Notes: a model not told the origin generated them from the sequence alone. 64,000 nt of DNA from Symsagittifera roscoffensis (GCF_963678635.1 NC_087070.1:21001461-21065460); one strand, 5' to 3'. Shown: positions 45,262 through 58,216, numbered from the stretch's first letter. A program made the numbers and translations.

Positions 45262-48200
45262 ATTCAAAAGAAAACACCCGTAGAGCAAAAACTGTTTTCA
45301 AAAAACTTACCAAACTAAAAAACTAATGAGTGCTCTCAAAAGACTCACACCTATTAGAAATGTGTTTCGCTCATGAAGCGACGCAATATGAGGCCATTAG
45401 GCCGATTTGCTATAAACCTATAGCTTTTGGGCCAAGTAAACCACAAAAGCAAAAAAAAAACAGAAACTAAACCGAATTAACGATAGTAAAAATAGGAAAA
45501 AAGACCACTTAGTCCAGAGGAAATGGAAACATTTTCGAAAAAACCACAATTAAGAAACTTCAAAATGTTATCTGGAATCGTGTTCTATTTGCGGAAAACA
45601 CGTCCAGAAACACATTCGGCGGCGTTTAATGAAAATTCAAAAAATAATTTTTGAGCGAAAAAAAAATTGATGTCATGAAAAGCTTTTGAACTATAAATTC
45701 TACTCAGATTTTTAACGTATGCTGCAGCCGGGAGAAAAACAAATAAATTATGGTTCCTCTAAACGACCCAAAATTAGCAGAAAAAGCCGATAAAAGATAA
45801 GCCGAAATCATTTCGACCGAATAACTTTTTAAGCGAAAAAAAAAATTATACGGAGTCAAGGTAAGTAGAATTCAAACTGCAGAAGTAAATGAAAGCATAA
45901 AAGTAACTACAATGAAAACTTCATACAGCAGAAAAATCTAAGATGTGGCAACTAAGCCGACAAAACATAAAAACACAAATAAAAGCCGACAATTTTTTTA
46001 AACAGAGAATTTTCTGTGTGAAAAAAAGATCCTGGCTGGATTGGAACCCAGGACCTTTGCCGACCCCAGGCATAATCGTTGCCTCCAGACTAAGGGTACC
46101 AGAGACGCGTAGAAATTTGAATGCATTATGAATCAAATTACCAATTGTTTCTGTTAAACAAGTCGTTAAACCCAAAAAAAAGTATATTCTCCGATTTGAT
46201 AACGCTTGCTAATCGCAAGCGTAAGCATAAATTTCGATTAACACAACTTCGATTGAATGTATGTTGGTTGACGAACGATTCGAGAAAAAGATGCACAGAT
46301 TCTTTTAGACATTTTTAATGTTTCAATTTGATAACGCTCGATAATCGCATGGATAAAAATTGGATGCATTCTTTTGAAAAAAAAATTAACTTTTTGTATT
46401 TTGAATTTTAGAAAAAAATCCTGAAGTCTTGTATGTCGATTTCTTCCACTATTCTCTAGAAATGGCATTCACAATGTCGATAACCAAAATGCAGTAAAGT
46501 CTAATGCAGTACGTGCTAATTCAGGTAAAAAAACGTTCTGTACAGGAAAAAAGTGCTAAACATACTCAGTTGCGGTAATCAGTCATGAGAGCTGCCAGAC
46601 CCGCAAAAACCTGCAGCATTAGAAACGCTTCAATTGAGTGGATCCAGCTCATGCAAGCTGAGTCAAAAACTAGACGAGTGAAGCTAAGCACGCTGCTTAA
46701 ATAACAACGCGAAAACTGCGCATTAAATGAAAAAGAAGAACTTTGCAAATATTTATACTAACTTATTTCATTGCGAAACCATTGCACAAAAACTCTGCAA
46801 AAATTTGTGGGAATTGCATTTAGGAAAAAAGGCAGCTTAAATAACACAAGCTTTTGTTTTAAGCAAAATGTTAAGAGCTGGTGAGATTGCAAGCAGCACA
46901 AAATGCTCCGACCACTGCCCTAGTTTAGAAAAAAAAAGGTGATGAACAAGTAGACGGGTTTGATCCAGACAGTGAATTTAATAGGCAATTATGAGAGACA
47001 GCAAAACAAACAAAGCAGAAGCAAAACAACCAATTAGAAAAAAAATTCTAGCCGAACAATGAATACTTAATTATGACTTCACTGAGTCTTTTTTAGGTTC
47101 GATTTGAGGGCAAGCAAACTAAGAATATTCGTGTACCGCCTCATTTCTTCAATTAACCTATTTGAATTCATTTCATTTGTTTAGCTAGTCATGAAGTTCA
47201 CAAGTCTCCTTGTCTTTCACCGCAAAAAAAATGAGGCGAAAAAACCGTGCAAGTTATTTTTTATCCAACAGCTGCTCTTTGAAAAGGTTTCTCAATCTAA
47301 TTTATCTTAAAGTTGAAAACAAAAACCTCAATGATCATTTATCGGGATCCTTTTCACAATTACCTAAAAAACTTTTAGACTGAAATGGCGTTTTTATGGT
47401 TTTTCACACGATCTCAATTTTCATTTATCTGTGGCACCTGGATGGCACGGAAAACAAACCTGGATGGCACGGAAAACAAACAAGTCCGAAGCTCCTCTAA
47501 GCAACTTTTGATTCTCGGAATTTAAATTCTTCAAAAAAATATGCCCGAGTAATTCATTCTCAATCAAAAACCCGGGATAGACAGTACGCAGTGAAAAGCC
47601 CGTCAGAAATGGAAGCACGATAGAAAATTGAGAATAAAAAATCGGTTGCTTTAAATTTGATGCAAAAACTTCGGAGAAACTGGAAACGCAAAATGATACT
47701 TATTATCAACCAGAAGCTAATGAAAACCGTAACTAATTTGCGTTCAATGTAAGGATAAACTTTCGAACATAACTATCACACCGAAAACAACACTTGGCAC
47801 ACAAAATCTAAATATCCATCAGAGAATGACAGTAACTATTAAAAAAACTATAAATTTAGGAAAACGGAGTCCAATTTCTCCCAATTTCCCCAAAAGTTAA
47901 TCCCATAGCGAACAATCTGCTGGTCTCATTCTGCCAATTTAAGGAATACAAAAAAGCAAAACATGCGACCGAAGTGTTAAGACAATTTATCCATAAGGGG
48001 GAAAGGACCAACATAAGAGCTGTTCAGCTCTTCATGGAGATCCGCTGTTGTGCCCCTGGTTAAGATTTACATGCAAATTTTTGGCTATTTTTCTTAGCAG
48101 CAAAATTTGAAAGCAGCAGAATCTGAAATCTTTTTAAAGATTTTATAAAAGGAATATTCCACACACCGGGCTATACAAAGTATAAATATTTTAAATGACT

Positions 48201-48875
48201 AATTGAAAAACTGCAACATTTTCAAAAAAGAATCAAAAACTTTATCGACCTTTTTTGTATGTCGGCAAATTGAGCTCTCCCTGAACAGTAGAAAGACCCC
48301 ATTTCGACCAAATTTTCAGTGCCACAGGCAAATTTTTTTTAAAAAATAGGCCAAAAAAAAGTTTTTAGGCACTCAAGGAAATTTTTTTAACAAAAAATGG
48401 GTTTTTGAGCGCAACCCCTATTCAAAATTAGTATACATTGGCGTCTAAGGAGCCTTTGGAAAAAAATTATGGGTCGCTCATCCAAATATGGATTTCTTAA
48501 AATAGCACTAAAGAGGGGGCCTCTCCCATAAATTCGCCCCTGCGATCAACCCATAATATTCATACGATCAGCCCAAACGATTCAAAAGAATTTATTCAAC
48601 AAAACAACCAAACCAAAAATAAACCAAACCAAATTTCAATTATGAACAACATTGCTTAAACCAGAAATGCTGAGAAAACTTAGCCGACAAAAAATAAGCA
48701 GACAAATGATAGCCCGACAACCAAAACATTCAGAGAATATTTTCAATATCTAGAAAAAAATGGCCCCTGCCCGCATTTCAACAAGAGACATTTTTCGCCT
48801 CCAGCATTCTCGCTACGTCTACACTGAGCGTGCAAAAATTGTTGTATAACTCAATTCGCTAATAGTACACTGATG
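45262..48875. other. intergenic AT-rich DNA upstream of UBE4A
   Basis: Second-family tRNA-like copies lie near 45943-46110 and 48680-48830. A hairpin ACGCTTGC-TAATC-GCAAGCGT is at 46202-46222. A 21-bp tandem duplication with TGGATGGCACGGAAAACAAA is at about 47438-47480. No gene candidate is seen. Confidence 0.55.
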
Positions 48876-49904
48876 AATTCTGTGAACACACTTTTGTTTG
48901 AGAAAACTGGATTTAATTATACTATAAGCGGCAATTTTTGTCAAGAGTGAAATAACTACTTTTTGGCCAAGAAACGCCTTTTTGGAACATAGACAAAAGC
49001 AACTTCTGTTATTACACTATTTAAAAAATCTAAATTTTTCAGGATTTAACTTTTTGACGAGCGAAAAATATTATTATTTCGCTCAACCATTCTGTAGAAC
49101 AACCATTGTGTTTTATGGCACAATTTTTTTCAAATCTATGTTGCTTTTTTTTGCGCGTGGGGTATTGAGAAGATCTGAACAAAAGGCTACAACTTACGCA
49201 GACTCAATTGTCATAATGGAGTAAAATTTATTTCTCAGGGCTTCAATAAAAATTTCACGTCATGTGTATGCTTCTATAAAAAGCCTGCTAGCTCGCTTTG
49301 TCGCTCGAAATAAGAGTGAAAGTCAAAAATAAAAATCCGTTTTTCTCGACACTAGGAAACCTTTTTCCAAATATTTTCATGTTCAAGTCATGACTGCAAG
49401 GGTTTTGATATGATTATCACTCAATCCAATCCAAAACGCATTTGTAGTAAGAAACAAATCTTCTGGTTTTGCGTGAAAAACACAAAGGAAATCATAGCCA
49501 ACAGACAGTTAGAAAAGAGTCAATGAACGCAAGGAAACAGAAAAAAGAACTGACCTTTTTTGGAAATCTCCAGCTTCCGAATTGAAAAAACAAAAATGGC
49601 TTTCATGCTCTTTGAACTAAGACGAATTTATGATTGATTTTACTTTTTGAAAAATAAATAACTCAATTTGAGAAACCTGGATCAAAAGACGAAATTTTGA
49701 TTCCGCTGGGAAGTCCTATAATTAAAATCACACTAGAAGTCATTCACGTTTCGTTCGCTTCATTTCCACGTTCGTATTTGGAGAGCAAAATTTAACAACT
49801 AATTTTTTGCAGCTTTCTAAGACATTTTTTAAAACAGTGAGATTCAAGTGACCCTAATTTATTTCAACCGTGAAGTTAAACTGGGCTCATATACAAGGTT
49901 TCTT

Positions 49905-51058
49905 TTTCATAAAAAACGCCATATCTCGAAAACCAAAACGATTTGAGCAGAAAAAATTAAAGGGCGAATTTGCTATGTTATATTGTTCTCTGGCTGCGTC
50001 TTACCATAGGGTTAAGAACTTCAAGTTATTTTACTTGTTTTTAAATCTACAATTTTTTGTAAGGTATTGAAAACATCATGAGAAACGCCTTTCTAGGCAA
50101 CAAGAAAGATTTGAGCAGTAAAAGTTAGAGGCCCTACATTACCCCTGATTGGTACCCTGATATTAAAAGGCAGAAGCTCTGATAGAACCTCCTGATTTGA
50201 ACCCTGACAGTACGCCCTGAATTTAACATGACAGAAGGCCCACATTAGGGTTGAGAATTTCAAGATCGGTTAGATTTTTAAATCTAGTGTTTTGAAACAA
50301 AAATAAAAAAGCCCACATCTCAAAAACCAAAAGACATTGAGCAGTCACATTTGTAGAGAAGAAATGCAATCTCTGAGTGTACCCCGACTGTACACAATTA
50401 CAGGATTGAGAATTTCAAGTTCCATAAATTTTGTTTCATATCTAAGTTTTTTAAGCTAAAAAAGAAATCATAAAAAACGCCATATCGTGAAAACCAAAAA
50501 AAAATTGAGCAGTCGTACTTGGACGCCAGAATCGCAACTCCTGAGTGTATCCTGACAGTACCCCACTATAGGGTTGAGAACTTCAAGTTCCGTTATTTTA
50601 TTTTATATCTTGAATTTTTTTGAAAAAAAAATGAAAAAAGCCTAAAAAAATCACCATATCTCGCAAGCAAAAAAGATTTGAGCTGTCATAATTGAACGCC
50701 ATATTTGTAGCCCCAGAGTTTACCCTGACAGCACGCCATTATGGGGTGGAGAAACTCAAGTTCGGTTACTCTATTTTAAATCTACGTTTTTTTAAATTGA
50801 AAAAACCATAGAAAACGCCAAATCTCGAAAACCAAATAGATTTGAGGAGTCATATTTGGACACCAGCTTAGCAACTCCAAAGTGCACCTTAACAGCACCC
50901 CACTAAATAACTTAAAAATCGGTTACTTCATATTTATATCGAATTTTTTTGAAGAAAAAATAGAAAACATAAAAATTGCATCTCGAAAACCAAAAGATTT
51001 CAGCAGTCATTCTTGAATGCCAGAGTTGCAAATACTGAGTGTACACTCACAGCAACTT
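49905..51058 (+). repeat. satellite-like array of CGCCATATCTCGAAAACC units
   Basis: About seven diverged units near 49911, 50078, 50308, 50470, 50650, 50812 and 50970, mostly 155-170 bp apart. Shared words are CATATCTCGAAAACCAAAA, TTTGAGCAGTCAT, CTGAGTGTACCCTGACAG and GGTTGAGAACTTCAAG. Confidence 0.85.
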
Positions 51059-51059
51059 T

Positions 51060-51434
51060 CAAATTTTTGGCCATTTAACAGACCAACGTAGCGACTTTTT
51101 AAACATAGGTTGAGTGAAACTTAAGCTTTACAATATACGATATAGCTTAAACGTGCTAAAAATCTTTCGTTAAACAAGTAAAAAATAATATGTTCAAAAA
51201 GCTTAAATATGTCAACATAGAAAATTCTTCAGTATGTCAACATACTGCCTATGTTGACATAGTTAGCAAGTTTCTATGTTGACATATTCAAGCTTTTTGA
51301 ACGTATTATTTTTTACTTGTTTAACGAAAGATTTTTAGCACGTTTAAGCTATATCGTATATTGTAAAGCTTAAGTTTCACTAACCCTGTGTTTAAAAAGT
51401 CGCTACGTTGGTCTATTAAATGGCCAAAAATTTG
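51060..51434. mobile_element. foldback element, about 375 bp, copy 1
   Basis: Arms of roughly 160 bp are reverse complements with few mismatches. The ends are CAAATTTTTGGCCATTTAA and its complement. The centre has further nested TATGTTGACATA-type palindromes. There is no coding capacity and no clear target duplication. Confidence 0.88.
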
Positions 51435-51919
51435 TAAGGGTTGAAATTTATACTCATGTCGACGTTTTAAAATCTGTTGTAGGGCGAATGCTTTCTTAAA
51501 CATGTCTCAAGTGAAATGTCAATTAAATAATGTATAGATTGAATAATTTATAGATAGAATAAATAGATAGTTTTTAAGTGTAAAAATAACAGCAAAAAAT
51601 AAGTGCAACCCTAAATGCATTTCAAGACCTCATGCTGAAAAAAAAACGGTCGTAAACTTTCTGAAAGTCCGATCAAAAATTACAAAGATGAATGCTCTAT
51701 GATGTAGAAGTAATTTTTTTTCTTGTCGATGTCGATTAGAAAGATTCTGAAAACTTCTTGCGAGACTCAGAAGTTTCGAAAATTCCAAAAAATGAAAAGA
51801 GCTACGAACTATTTGGGCAAATCCATTTTTAAAGGTATGCGTTTTTTTCTTCACAGGAATCGTTTAAGAATTCTGAGACGAAGTAAAAAAAATCAACTAA
51901 CCAGCTCAAGTACAAGCTG

Positions 51920-52612
51920 TCATGTACAAGACCAGTGTTATACAGGGTACTATCCTCCGTATCAATCAAGCGACAGGCTCTTGATTGAATTTTGACGAAG
52001 GGCTCAGAAAAACCACAAAGATCTGGGAGAAAAACCAGTATCCACCGTCATTTTACGGTCCAGTTATCTCAGAGACGCTGACGAAGATACTGGGCTCAGA
52101 AGCGAAAGAAGAAACTCGGGAGCGAAGTGATGAGAGGCAGAAATCCCGGAAAACTTTGTTCTTAGAGTATCGTGGTGGTATATCAGACAGATTCTCTAAG
52201 AAAATGAGAAAGGTCACTGATGTCCCATTAGTGTTTATAACACAAACGTTACGGAACTCGCTGCCATCTTTGAAGAGCAAAGTGCCACCTATGCTCAGTA
52301 GTGGAGTGGTTTATCAAGTTGATTGTTCTGGCTGCGGGACCAGCTATGTTGACAAAATTGGCCGAAATTTCACCACTCGGCTATCTGAGCGCCTCCGACG
52401 AACATCTCCGCTGGGGGAGCATTTTCTGTCATGTCTGTCAAGATCTTAGACAAGACTCGCTTCTCAGACAAACTGTGGTCGTTGGAAGCTATCTACATTG
52501 CGCAGTTGAGCCCAAGGTCACAGCTCAACACAAGAGAAGAGTACTCTCAACGACACCTCACTCTGAAACTGAACAGATGCAGCGCGGGAACAACTTTCTT
52601 GTTTCTATGTTC
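51920..52612 (+). mobile_element. Penelope-like retroelement 3' end (GIY-YIG), copy 1
   Basis: Frames in series encode YKTSVIQGTILRIN, KNQYPPSFYGPVI, VVYQVDCSGCGTSYV and TTRLSERL, then, after a frameshift near 52440, FSDKLWSLEAIYIAQLSPR. This order is typical of the end of the Penelope-like RT and its GIY-YIG endonuclease. The YIG-type motif reads YVD, and a stop and a frameshift break the frame, so it should be inactive. The RT core is absent. Confidence 0.85.
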
Positions 52613-54896
52613 TGATTCTATCAGTTAGTTGCATGTTTCTGTTCATTTTTTGTTGCTGTATTTATAATCAGTACTGTTTGTGTATTTCAGTTTATGATGA
52701 TGATGAATAAATTCTGTGAACACAATTTTGTTTGAGAAAACTGGATTTAATTATACTATAAGCGGCAATTTTTGTCAAGAATGAAATAACTATTTTTTGG
52801 CCAAGAAACGCCTCTTTGAAACATAGGCAAAAGCAACTTCTGTTATTACACTATTTAAAAAATCTAAATTTTTCAGGATTTAACTTTTTGACGAGCAAAA
52901 AATATTTTTATTTCGCTCAACCATTCTGTAGAACAACCATTGTGTTTTATGGCACAATTTTTTTCAAATCGATGTTGCTTTTTTTTGCGCGTGGGGTATT
53001 GAGAAGATCTGAACAAAAGGCTACAACTTACGCAGACTCAATTGTCATAATGGAGTAAAATTTAATTCTCAGGGCTTCAATAAAAATTTCACGTCATGTG
53101 TATGCTTCTATAAAAAGCCTGCTAGCTCGCTTTGTCGCTCGAAAAAAGACTGAAAGTCAAAAATAAAAATCCGTTTTTCTCGACACTAGGAAACCTTTTT
53201 CCACATATTTTCATGTTCAAGTCATGACTGCAAGGGTTTTGATATGATTATCACTCAATCCAATCCAAAAAGCATTTGTAGTAAGAAACAAATCTTCTGG
53301 TTTTGCGTGAAAAACAAAAAGGAAATCATAGCCAACAGACAGTTAGAAAAGAGTCAATGAACGCAAGGAAACAGAAAAAAGAACTGACCTTTTTTGGAAA
53401 TCTCCAGCTTCCGAATTGAAAAAACAAATATGGCTTTCATGCTCTTTGAACTAAGACGAATTTATGATTGATTTTACTTTTTGAAAAAAAAATAACTCAA
53501 TTTGAGAAACCTGGATCAAAAGACGAAATTTTGATTCCGCTGGGAAGTCCTATAATTAAAATCACACTAGAAGTCATTCACGTTTCGTTCGCTTCATTTC
53601 CACGTTCGTATTTGGAGAGCAAAATTTAACAACTAACTTTTTGCAGCTTTCTAAGACATTTTTTAAAACAGTGAGATTCAAGTGACCCTAATTTAATTCA
53701 ACCGTGAAGTTAAACTGGGCTCATATACAAGGAGGTTTCTTTTTCATAAAAAACGCCATATCTCGAAAACCAAAACGATTTGAGCAGAAAAAATTAAAGG
53801 GCGAATTTGCTATGTTATATTGTTCTCTGGTTGCGTCTTACCATAGGGTTAAGAATTTCAAGTTATTTAACTTGTTTTTAAATCTACAATTTTTTTGTAA
53901 GGTATTGAAAACATCATGAGAAACGCCTTTCTAGGCAACAAGAAAGATTTGAGCAGTAAAAGTTAGAGGCCCTATATTACCCCTGATTGGTACCCTGATA
54001 TTAAAAGGCAGAAGCTCTGACAGAACCTCCTGATTTGAACCCTGACAGTACCCCCTGAATATAACATGACAGAAGGCCCACATTATGGTTGAGAATTTCA
54101 AGATCGGTTAGATTTTTAAATCAAGTGTTTTGAAACAAAAATAAAAAAGCCCACATCTCAAAAACCAAAAAACATTGAGCAGTCGAATTTGTAGAGAAGA
54201 AATGCAATCTCTGAGTGTACCCCGACTGCACACAATTACAGGATTGAGAATTTCAAGTTCCATAAATTTTGTTTCATATCTAAGTTTTTTAAGCTAAAAA
54301 AGAAATCATAAAAACGCCATATCACGAAAACCAAAAAAAAATTGAGCAGTCATACTTGGACGCCAGAATCGCAACTCCTGAGTGTATGCTGACAGTACTC
54401 CACTATAGGGTTGAGAACTTCAAGCTCCGTTATTTTATTTTATATCTTGAATTTTTTTGAAAAAAAAATGAAAAAAGCCTAAAAAATCACCATATCTCGC
54501 AAGCAAAAAAGATTTGAGCTGTCATAATTGAACGCCATATTTGTAACCCCAGAGTGTACCCTGACAGTACGCCATTATGGGGTGGAGAAACTCAAGTTCG
54601 GTTACTTTATTTTATATCTACGTTTTTTTAAATTGAAAAAACCATAGAAAACGCCAAATCTCGAAAACCAAATAGATTTGAGGAGTCATATTTGGACACC
54701 AGCTTAGCAACTCCAAAGTGCACCTTAACAGCACCCCACTAAATAACTTAAAAATCGGTTACTTCATATTTATATCGAAGTTTTTTGAAGAAAAAAATAG
54801 AAAACATAAAAATTGCATCTCGAAAACCAAAAGATTTCAGCAGTCATTCTTGAATGCCAGAGTTGCAAATACTGAGTGTACACTCACAGCAACTTT

Positions 54897-55271
54897 CAAA
54901 TTTTTGGCCATTTAACAGACCAACGTAGCGACTTTTTAAACATAGGGTGAGTGAAACTTAAGCTTTACAATATACGATATAGCTTAAACGTGCTAAAAAT
55001 CTTTCGTTAAACAAGTAAAAAATAATATGTTCAAAAAGCTTAAATATGTCAACATAGAAAATTCTTCAGTATGTCAACATACTGCCTATGTTGACATAGT
55101 TAGCAAGTTTCTATGTTGACATATTCAAGCTTTTTGAACGTATTATTTTTTACTTGTTTAACGAAAGATTTTTAGCACGTTTAAGCTATATCGTATATTG
55201 TGAAGCTTAAGTCTCACTAACCCTGTGTTTAAAAAGTCGCTACGTTGGTCTGTTAAATGGCCAAAAATTTG
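54897..55271. mobile_element. foldback element, about 375 bp, copy 2
   Basis: Duplicate of 51060-51434, with a few arm mismatches of its own. Confidence 0.88.
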
Positions 55272-55754
55272 AAAGGGTTGAAATTTATACTCATGTCGAC
55301 GTTTTAAAATCTGTTGTAGGGCGAATGCTTTCTTAAACATGTCTCAAGTGAAATGTCAATTAAATAATGTATAGATTGAATAATTTATAGATAGAATAGA
55401 TAGATAGTTTGTAAGTTTAAAAATAACAGCAAAAAATAAGTGCAATTCTAAATGCATTTCAAGACCTCATGCTGAAAAAAAACGGTCGTAAACTTTCTGA
55501 AAGTCCGATCAAAAATTACAAAGGTGAATGCTCTATGATGTAGAAGTAATTTTTTTTCTTGTGGATGTCGATTAGAAAGATTCTGAAAACTTCTTGCGAG
55601 ACTCAGAAGTTTCGAAAATTCCAAAAAATGAAAAGAACTACGAACTATTTGGGCAAATCCATTTTTAAAGGTATGCGTTTTTTTCTTCACAGGAATCGTT
55701 TAAGAATTCTGAGACGAAGTAAAAAAATCAACTAACCAGCTCAAGTACAAGCTG

Positions 55755-56440
55755 TCATGTACAAGACCAGTGTTATACAGGGTACTATCCTCCGTATCAA
55801 TCAAGCGACAGGCTCTTGATTGAATTTTGACGAAGGGCTCAGAAAAACCACAAAGATCTGGGAGAAAAACCAGTATCCACCGTCATTTTACGGTCCAGTT
55901 ATCTCAGAGACGCTGACGAAGATACTGGGCTCAGAAGCGAAAGAAGAAACTCGGGAGCGAAGTGATGAGAGGCAGAAATCCCGGAAAACTTTGTTCTTAG
56001 AGTATCGTGGTGGTATATCAGACAGATTCTCTAAGAAAATGAGAAAGGTCACTGATGTCCCATTAGTGTTTATAACACAAACGTTACGGAACTCGCTGCC
56101 ATCTTTGAAGAGCAAAGTGCCACCTATGCTCAGTAGTGGAGTGGTTTATCAAGTTGATTGTTCTGGCTGCGGGACCAGCTATGTTGACAAAATTGGCCGA
56201 AATTTCACCACTCGGCTATCTGAGCGCCTCCGACGAACATCTCCGCTGGGGGAGCATTTTCTGTCATGTCTGTCAAGATCTTAGACAAGACTCGCTTCTC
56301 AGACAAACTGTGGTCGTTGGAAGCTATCTACATTGCGCAGTTGAGCCCAAGGTCACAGCTCAACACAAGAGAAGAGTACTCTCAACGACACCTCACTCTG
56401 AAACTGTGAACAGATGCAGCGCGGGAACAACGTTCTGATT
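55755..56440 (+). mobile_element. Penelope-like retroelement 3' end (GIY-YIG), copy 2
   Basis: Carries the same stop, the same YVD change and the same frameshift as copy 1, so the damage predates the tandem duplication. Confidence 0.85.
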
Positions 56441-56536
56441 CTATCAGCTATTTACATGTTTCTGTTCATTTTTTGTTGCTGTATTTATAATCAGTACTGT
56501 TTTTGTATTTCAGTTTCTGATGATGATGAATAAATC

Positions 56537-57163
56537 GAAACGCGTCAAACTTACATGTTATTTGGTGATGTAACCAGCTTAATTAAAGAGTATAAAGTAA
56601 GTTAAGCCACAAAGTTAAGCCATTCAAAATGAAAAAAATGAATCGATTACAAGAACTGTAATTGTAAAAACTACTCTTTCACGTAACTGTTTCGCATTTG
56701 CAATTAGAAAAGGGTAATGACATAAAGAAACGTAAATTGCCCGGAAAAAATCTAATACCCGATTATAAAGCACTTACCATCGCAAGGGTTTTTTCTGAAA
56801 TTAAAAAAAAAACAATTACATTCATTACATTCAGTAGAAAATGCTAGCAAGATTAATATAATTGGCTTTCACTGTGGCATTTTAAGCGCAAGCCGTGGAA
56901 ATATTTTTCTTTTGCGCGATGTGCAGTATAACTTAACCGATTCTATTTCAGTGAGGGTACCTATTATAGAATTGCACATTATCTTTTTTTCATAAATATC
57001 CATAGTAGCTTTTCACCTATCGGACTTTCAAATCTTCCAGCTATTCGCAATCTAAAAAAGCAGTAGCGTAAGTGATATTTAAATTAGCCAAAAAAATTTA
57101 CATTTGTTTTTACAGTTGAAAAAGGTTGACAAATTGGATCAAATATAATTACAGTATTTTTCA
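56537..57163. other. 3' flank of the RNF126-like gene
   Basis: AT-rich, with no reading frame and no recognised repeat. On the minus strand I saw no AATAAA in the first 150 bases after the stop and no long A-tract. Confidence 0.5.
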
Positions 57164-58216
57164 TTAGCCATACATGTTTGAGTTTCTGAAAATAGCCGGG
57201 TCTGGGTCATCTAAATCTTCGTAATTTGGAGCGGTGGCTCTATTTGCTGAGGCCGACGTCCCAGCTCCAGGAGCTTGAGGACTGTTTGGATCATCTAAGG
57301 GCTTTCTGCACACAGGACATGCGTTGTGCAGTTTCAGCCAAGGCTCGATACATTCTTTGTGAAAAAGATGAGCACACGGCAAACTGAGAACCTTTTCTTT
57401 CAATGTGAACTTTTCCTGGCAAACACTACAATCACTTTCACTTTTCACGTGCTCGGCGGAGATTTCTACTGAGGGAATAGCAGCAATTACCGATGCACTT
57501 AATGGAGGGGGTCCACCACCTTCCAACTGTTCCATCATTTGGGTCAATATAGTATCCAAGCCACCAGGTCCCCAAGCATAGTCCTGAGGATTGCCGTTAA
57601 CTGTAACAACATTGAAAGGTTGGTGGAACATGAGCCCGTCAATAAGACGCTGTATGGATTCATTGTTAAATTGCACGCCATTGGGTACGGAAGTTGGGCT
57701 GTTATAGACTGAGGACATGTCTTCGTTTGAGTCGAAAACACGGCTGTGAATAGGAGGTCCACGCGGGAATCTTGAGTTTCTGTTCGATCGATGTGGTCTA
57801 TCGTTCTGTTCGCTTCCTTGAGCAGCACTGGTTCCTGGATTATTCTGTCCTGCTCCAGCCGCATCAACTTCATCAGGTGCGTTAACAGTGGCAGAGTTTG
57901 TGTCCATTGCTGCTAATCCATCGTCGTTATTTTCAGCTGAAGAATTCAACGATGCGTCAAAACCCGGTAAAAATGCGCTTATAAGAGAAAAAATATCGTT
58001 TTGATAATCCATATGCGGATGTGGCATTGGATCTTCCCCGCTGTCAAAATCAGCAGCATTTTCTTGAGTTACCTCTTCGATAAAACTACCGTTACAGTCC
58101 GGACAGACTAGGTTCTCATCACTTGACGGTGATATGTAAGCTCTGCACTGGTGACAGAAAAACCTTGACTGACTTCCACCAAATTCGGCTCCTGTAGAGT
58201 GAGAATTAGAGCTCAT
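57164..58216 (-). CDS. RNF126: RNF126/RNF115-type RING-H2 E3 ubiquitin ligase, intronless
   Basis: Single open frame of 350 codons from ATG at 58216 (the frame is open seven codons further, without another ATG). The N-terminal zinc ribbon has two Cys pairs at about 21/24 and 38/41 (FFCHQCRAYI..CPDC), as in RNF126/RNF115. A long polar middle follows, then DYAWGPGGLDTILTQMM, a family signature. The C-terminal RING-H2 domain (about 263-303) is complete: CSVC, CAHLFHKEC and CPVC. The tail is acidic and Pro-rich. In vertebrates this family ubiquitinates mislocalised hydrophobic proteins with BAG6 and traffics receptors; the same role here is inference. It has no intron, unlike UBE4A nearby, so it may be a retrocopy or an intron-poor family member. 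RNF115 is the alternative name. Confidence 0.93.
   Translation of the reverse strand: MSSNSHSTGAEFGGSQSRFFCHQCRAYISPSSDENLVCPDCNGSFIEEVTQENAADFDSGEDPMPHPHMDYQNDIFSLISAFLPGFDASLNSSAENNDDGLAAMDTNSATVNAPDEVDAAGAGQNNPGTSAAQGSEQNDRPHRSNRNSRFPRGPPIHSRVFDSNEDMSSVYNSPTSVPNGVQFNNESIQRLIDGLMFHQPFNVVTVNGNPQDYAWGPGGLDTILTQMMEQLEGGGPPPLSASVIAAIPSVEISAEHVKSESDCSVCQEKFTLKEKVLSLPCAHLFHKECIEPWLKLHNACPVCRKPLDDPNSPQAPGAGTSASANRATAPNYEDLDDPDPAIFRNSNMYG

Larger units (their letters stand above)
48876..52707. repeat. tandem unit, copy 1 (about 3.83 kb)
   Basis: Nearly identical to 52708-56536 at a constant offset of about 3834-3835 bases. In order it holds AT-rich sequence, a dispersed-repeat copy (49500-49830), a satellite array, a foldback and a Penelope-like 3' part. 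It ends in GATGATGATGAATAAAT. Confidence 0.95.
52708..56536. repeat. tandem unit, copy 2 (about 3.83 kb)
   Basis: Second copy of 48876-52707. It lacks about 15 bp near 56432 present in copy 1 and has a 2-bp change (CTGTGAAC for CTGAAC) near 56404. It contains its own satellite array (about 53745-54895). Confidence 0.95.
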
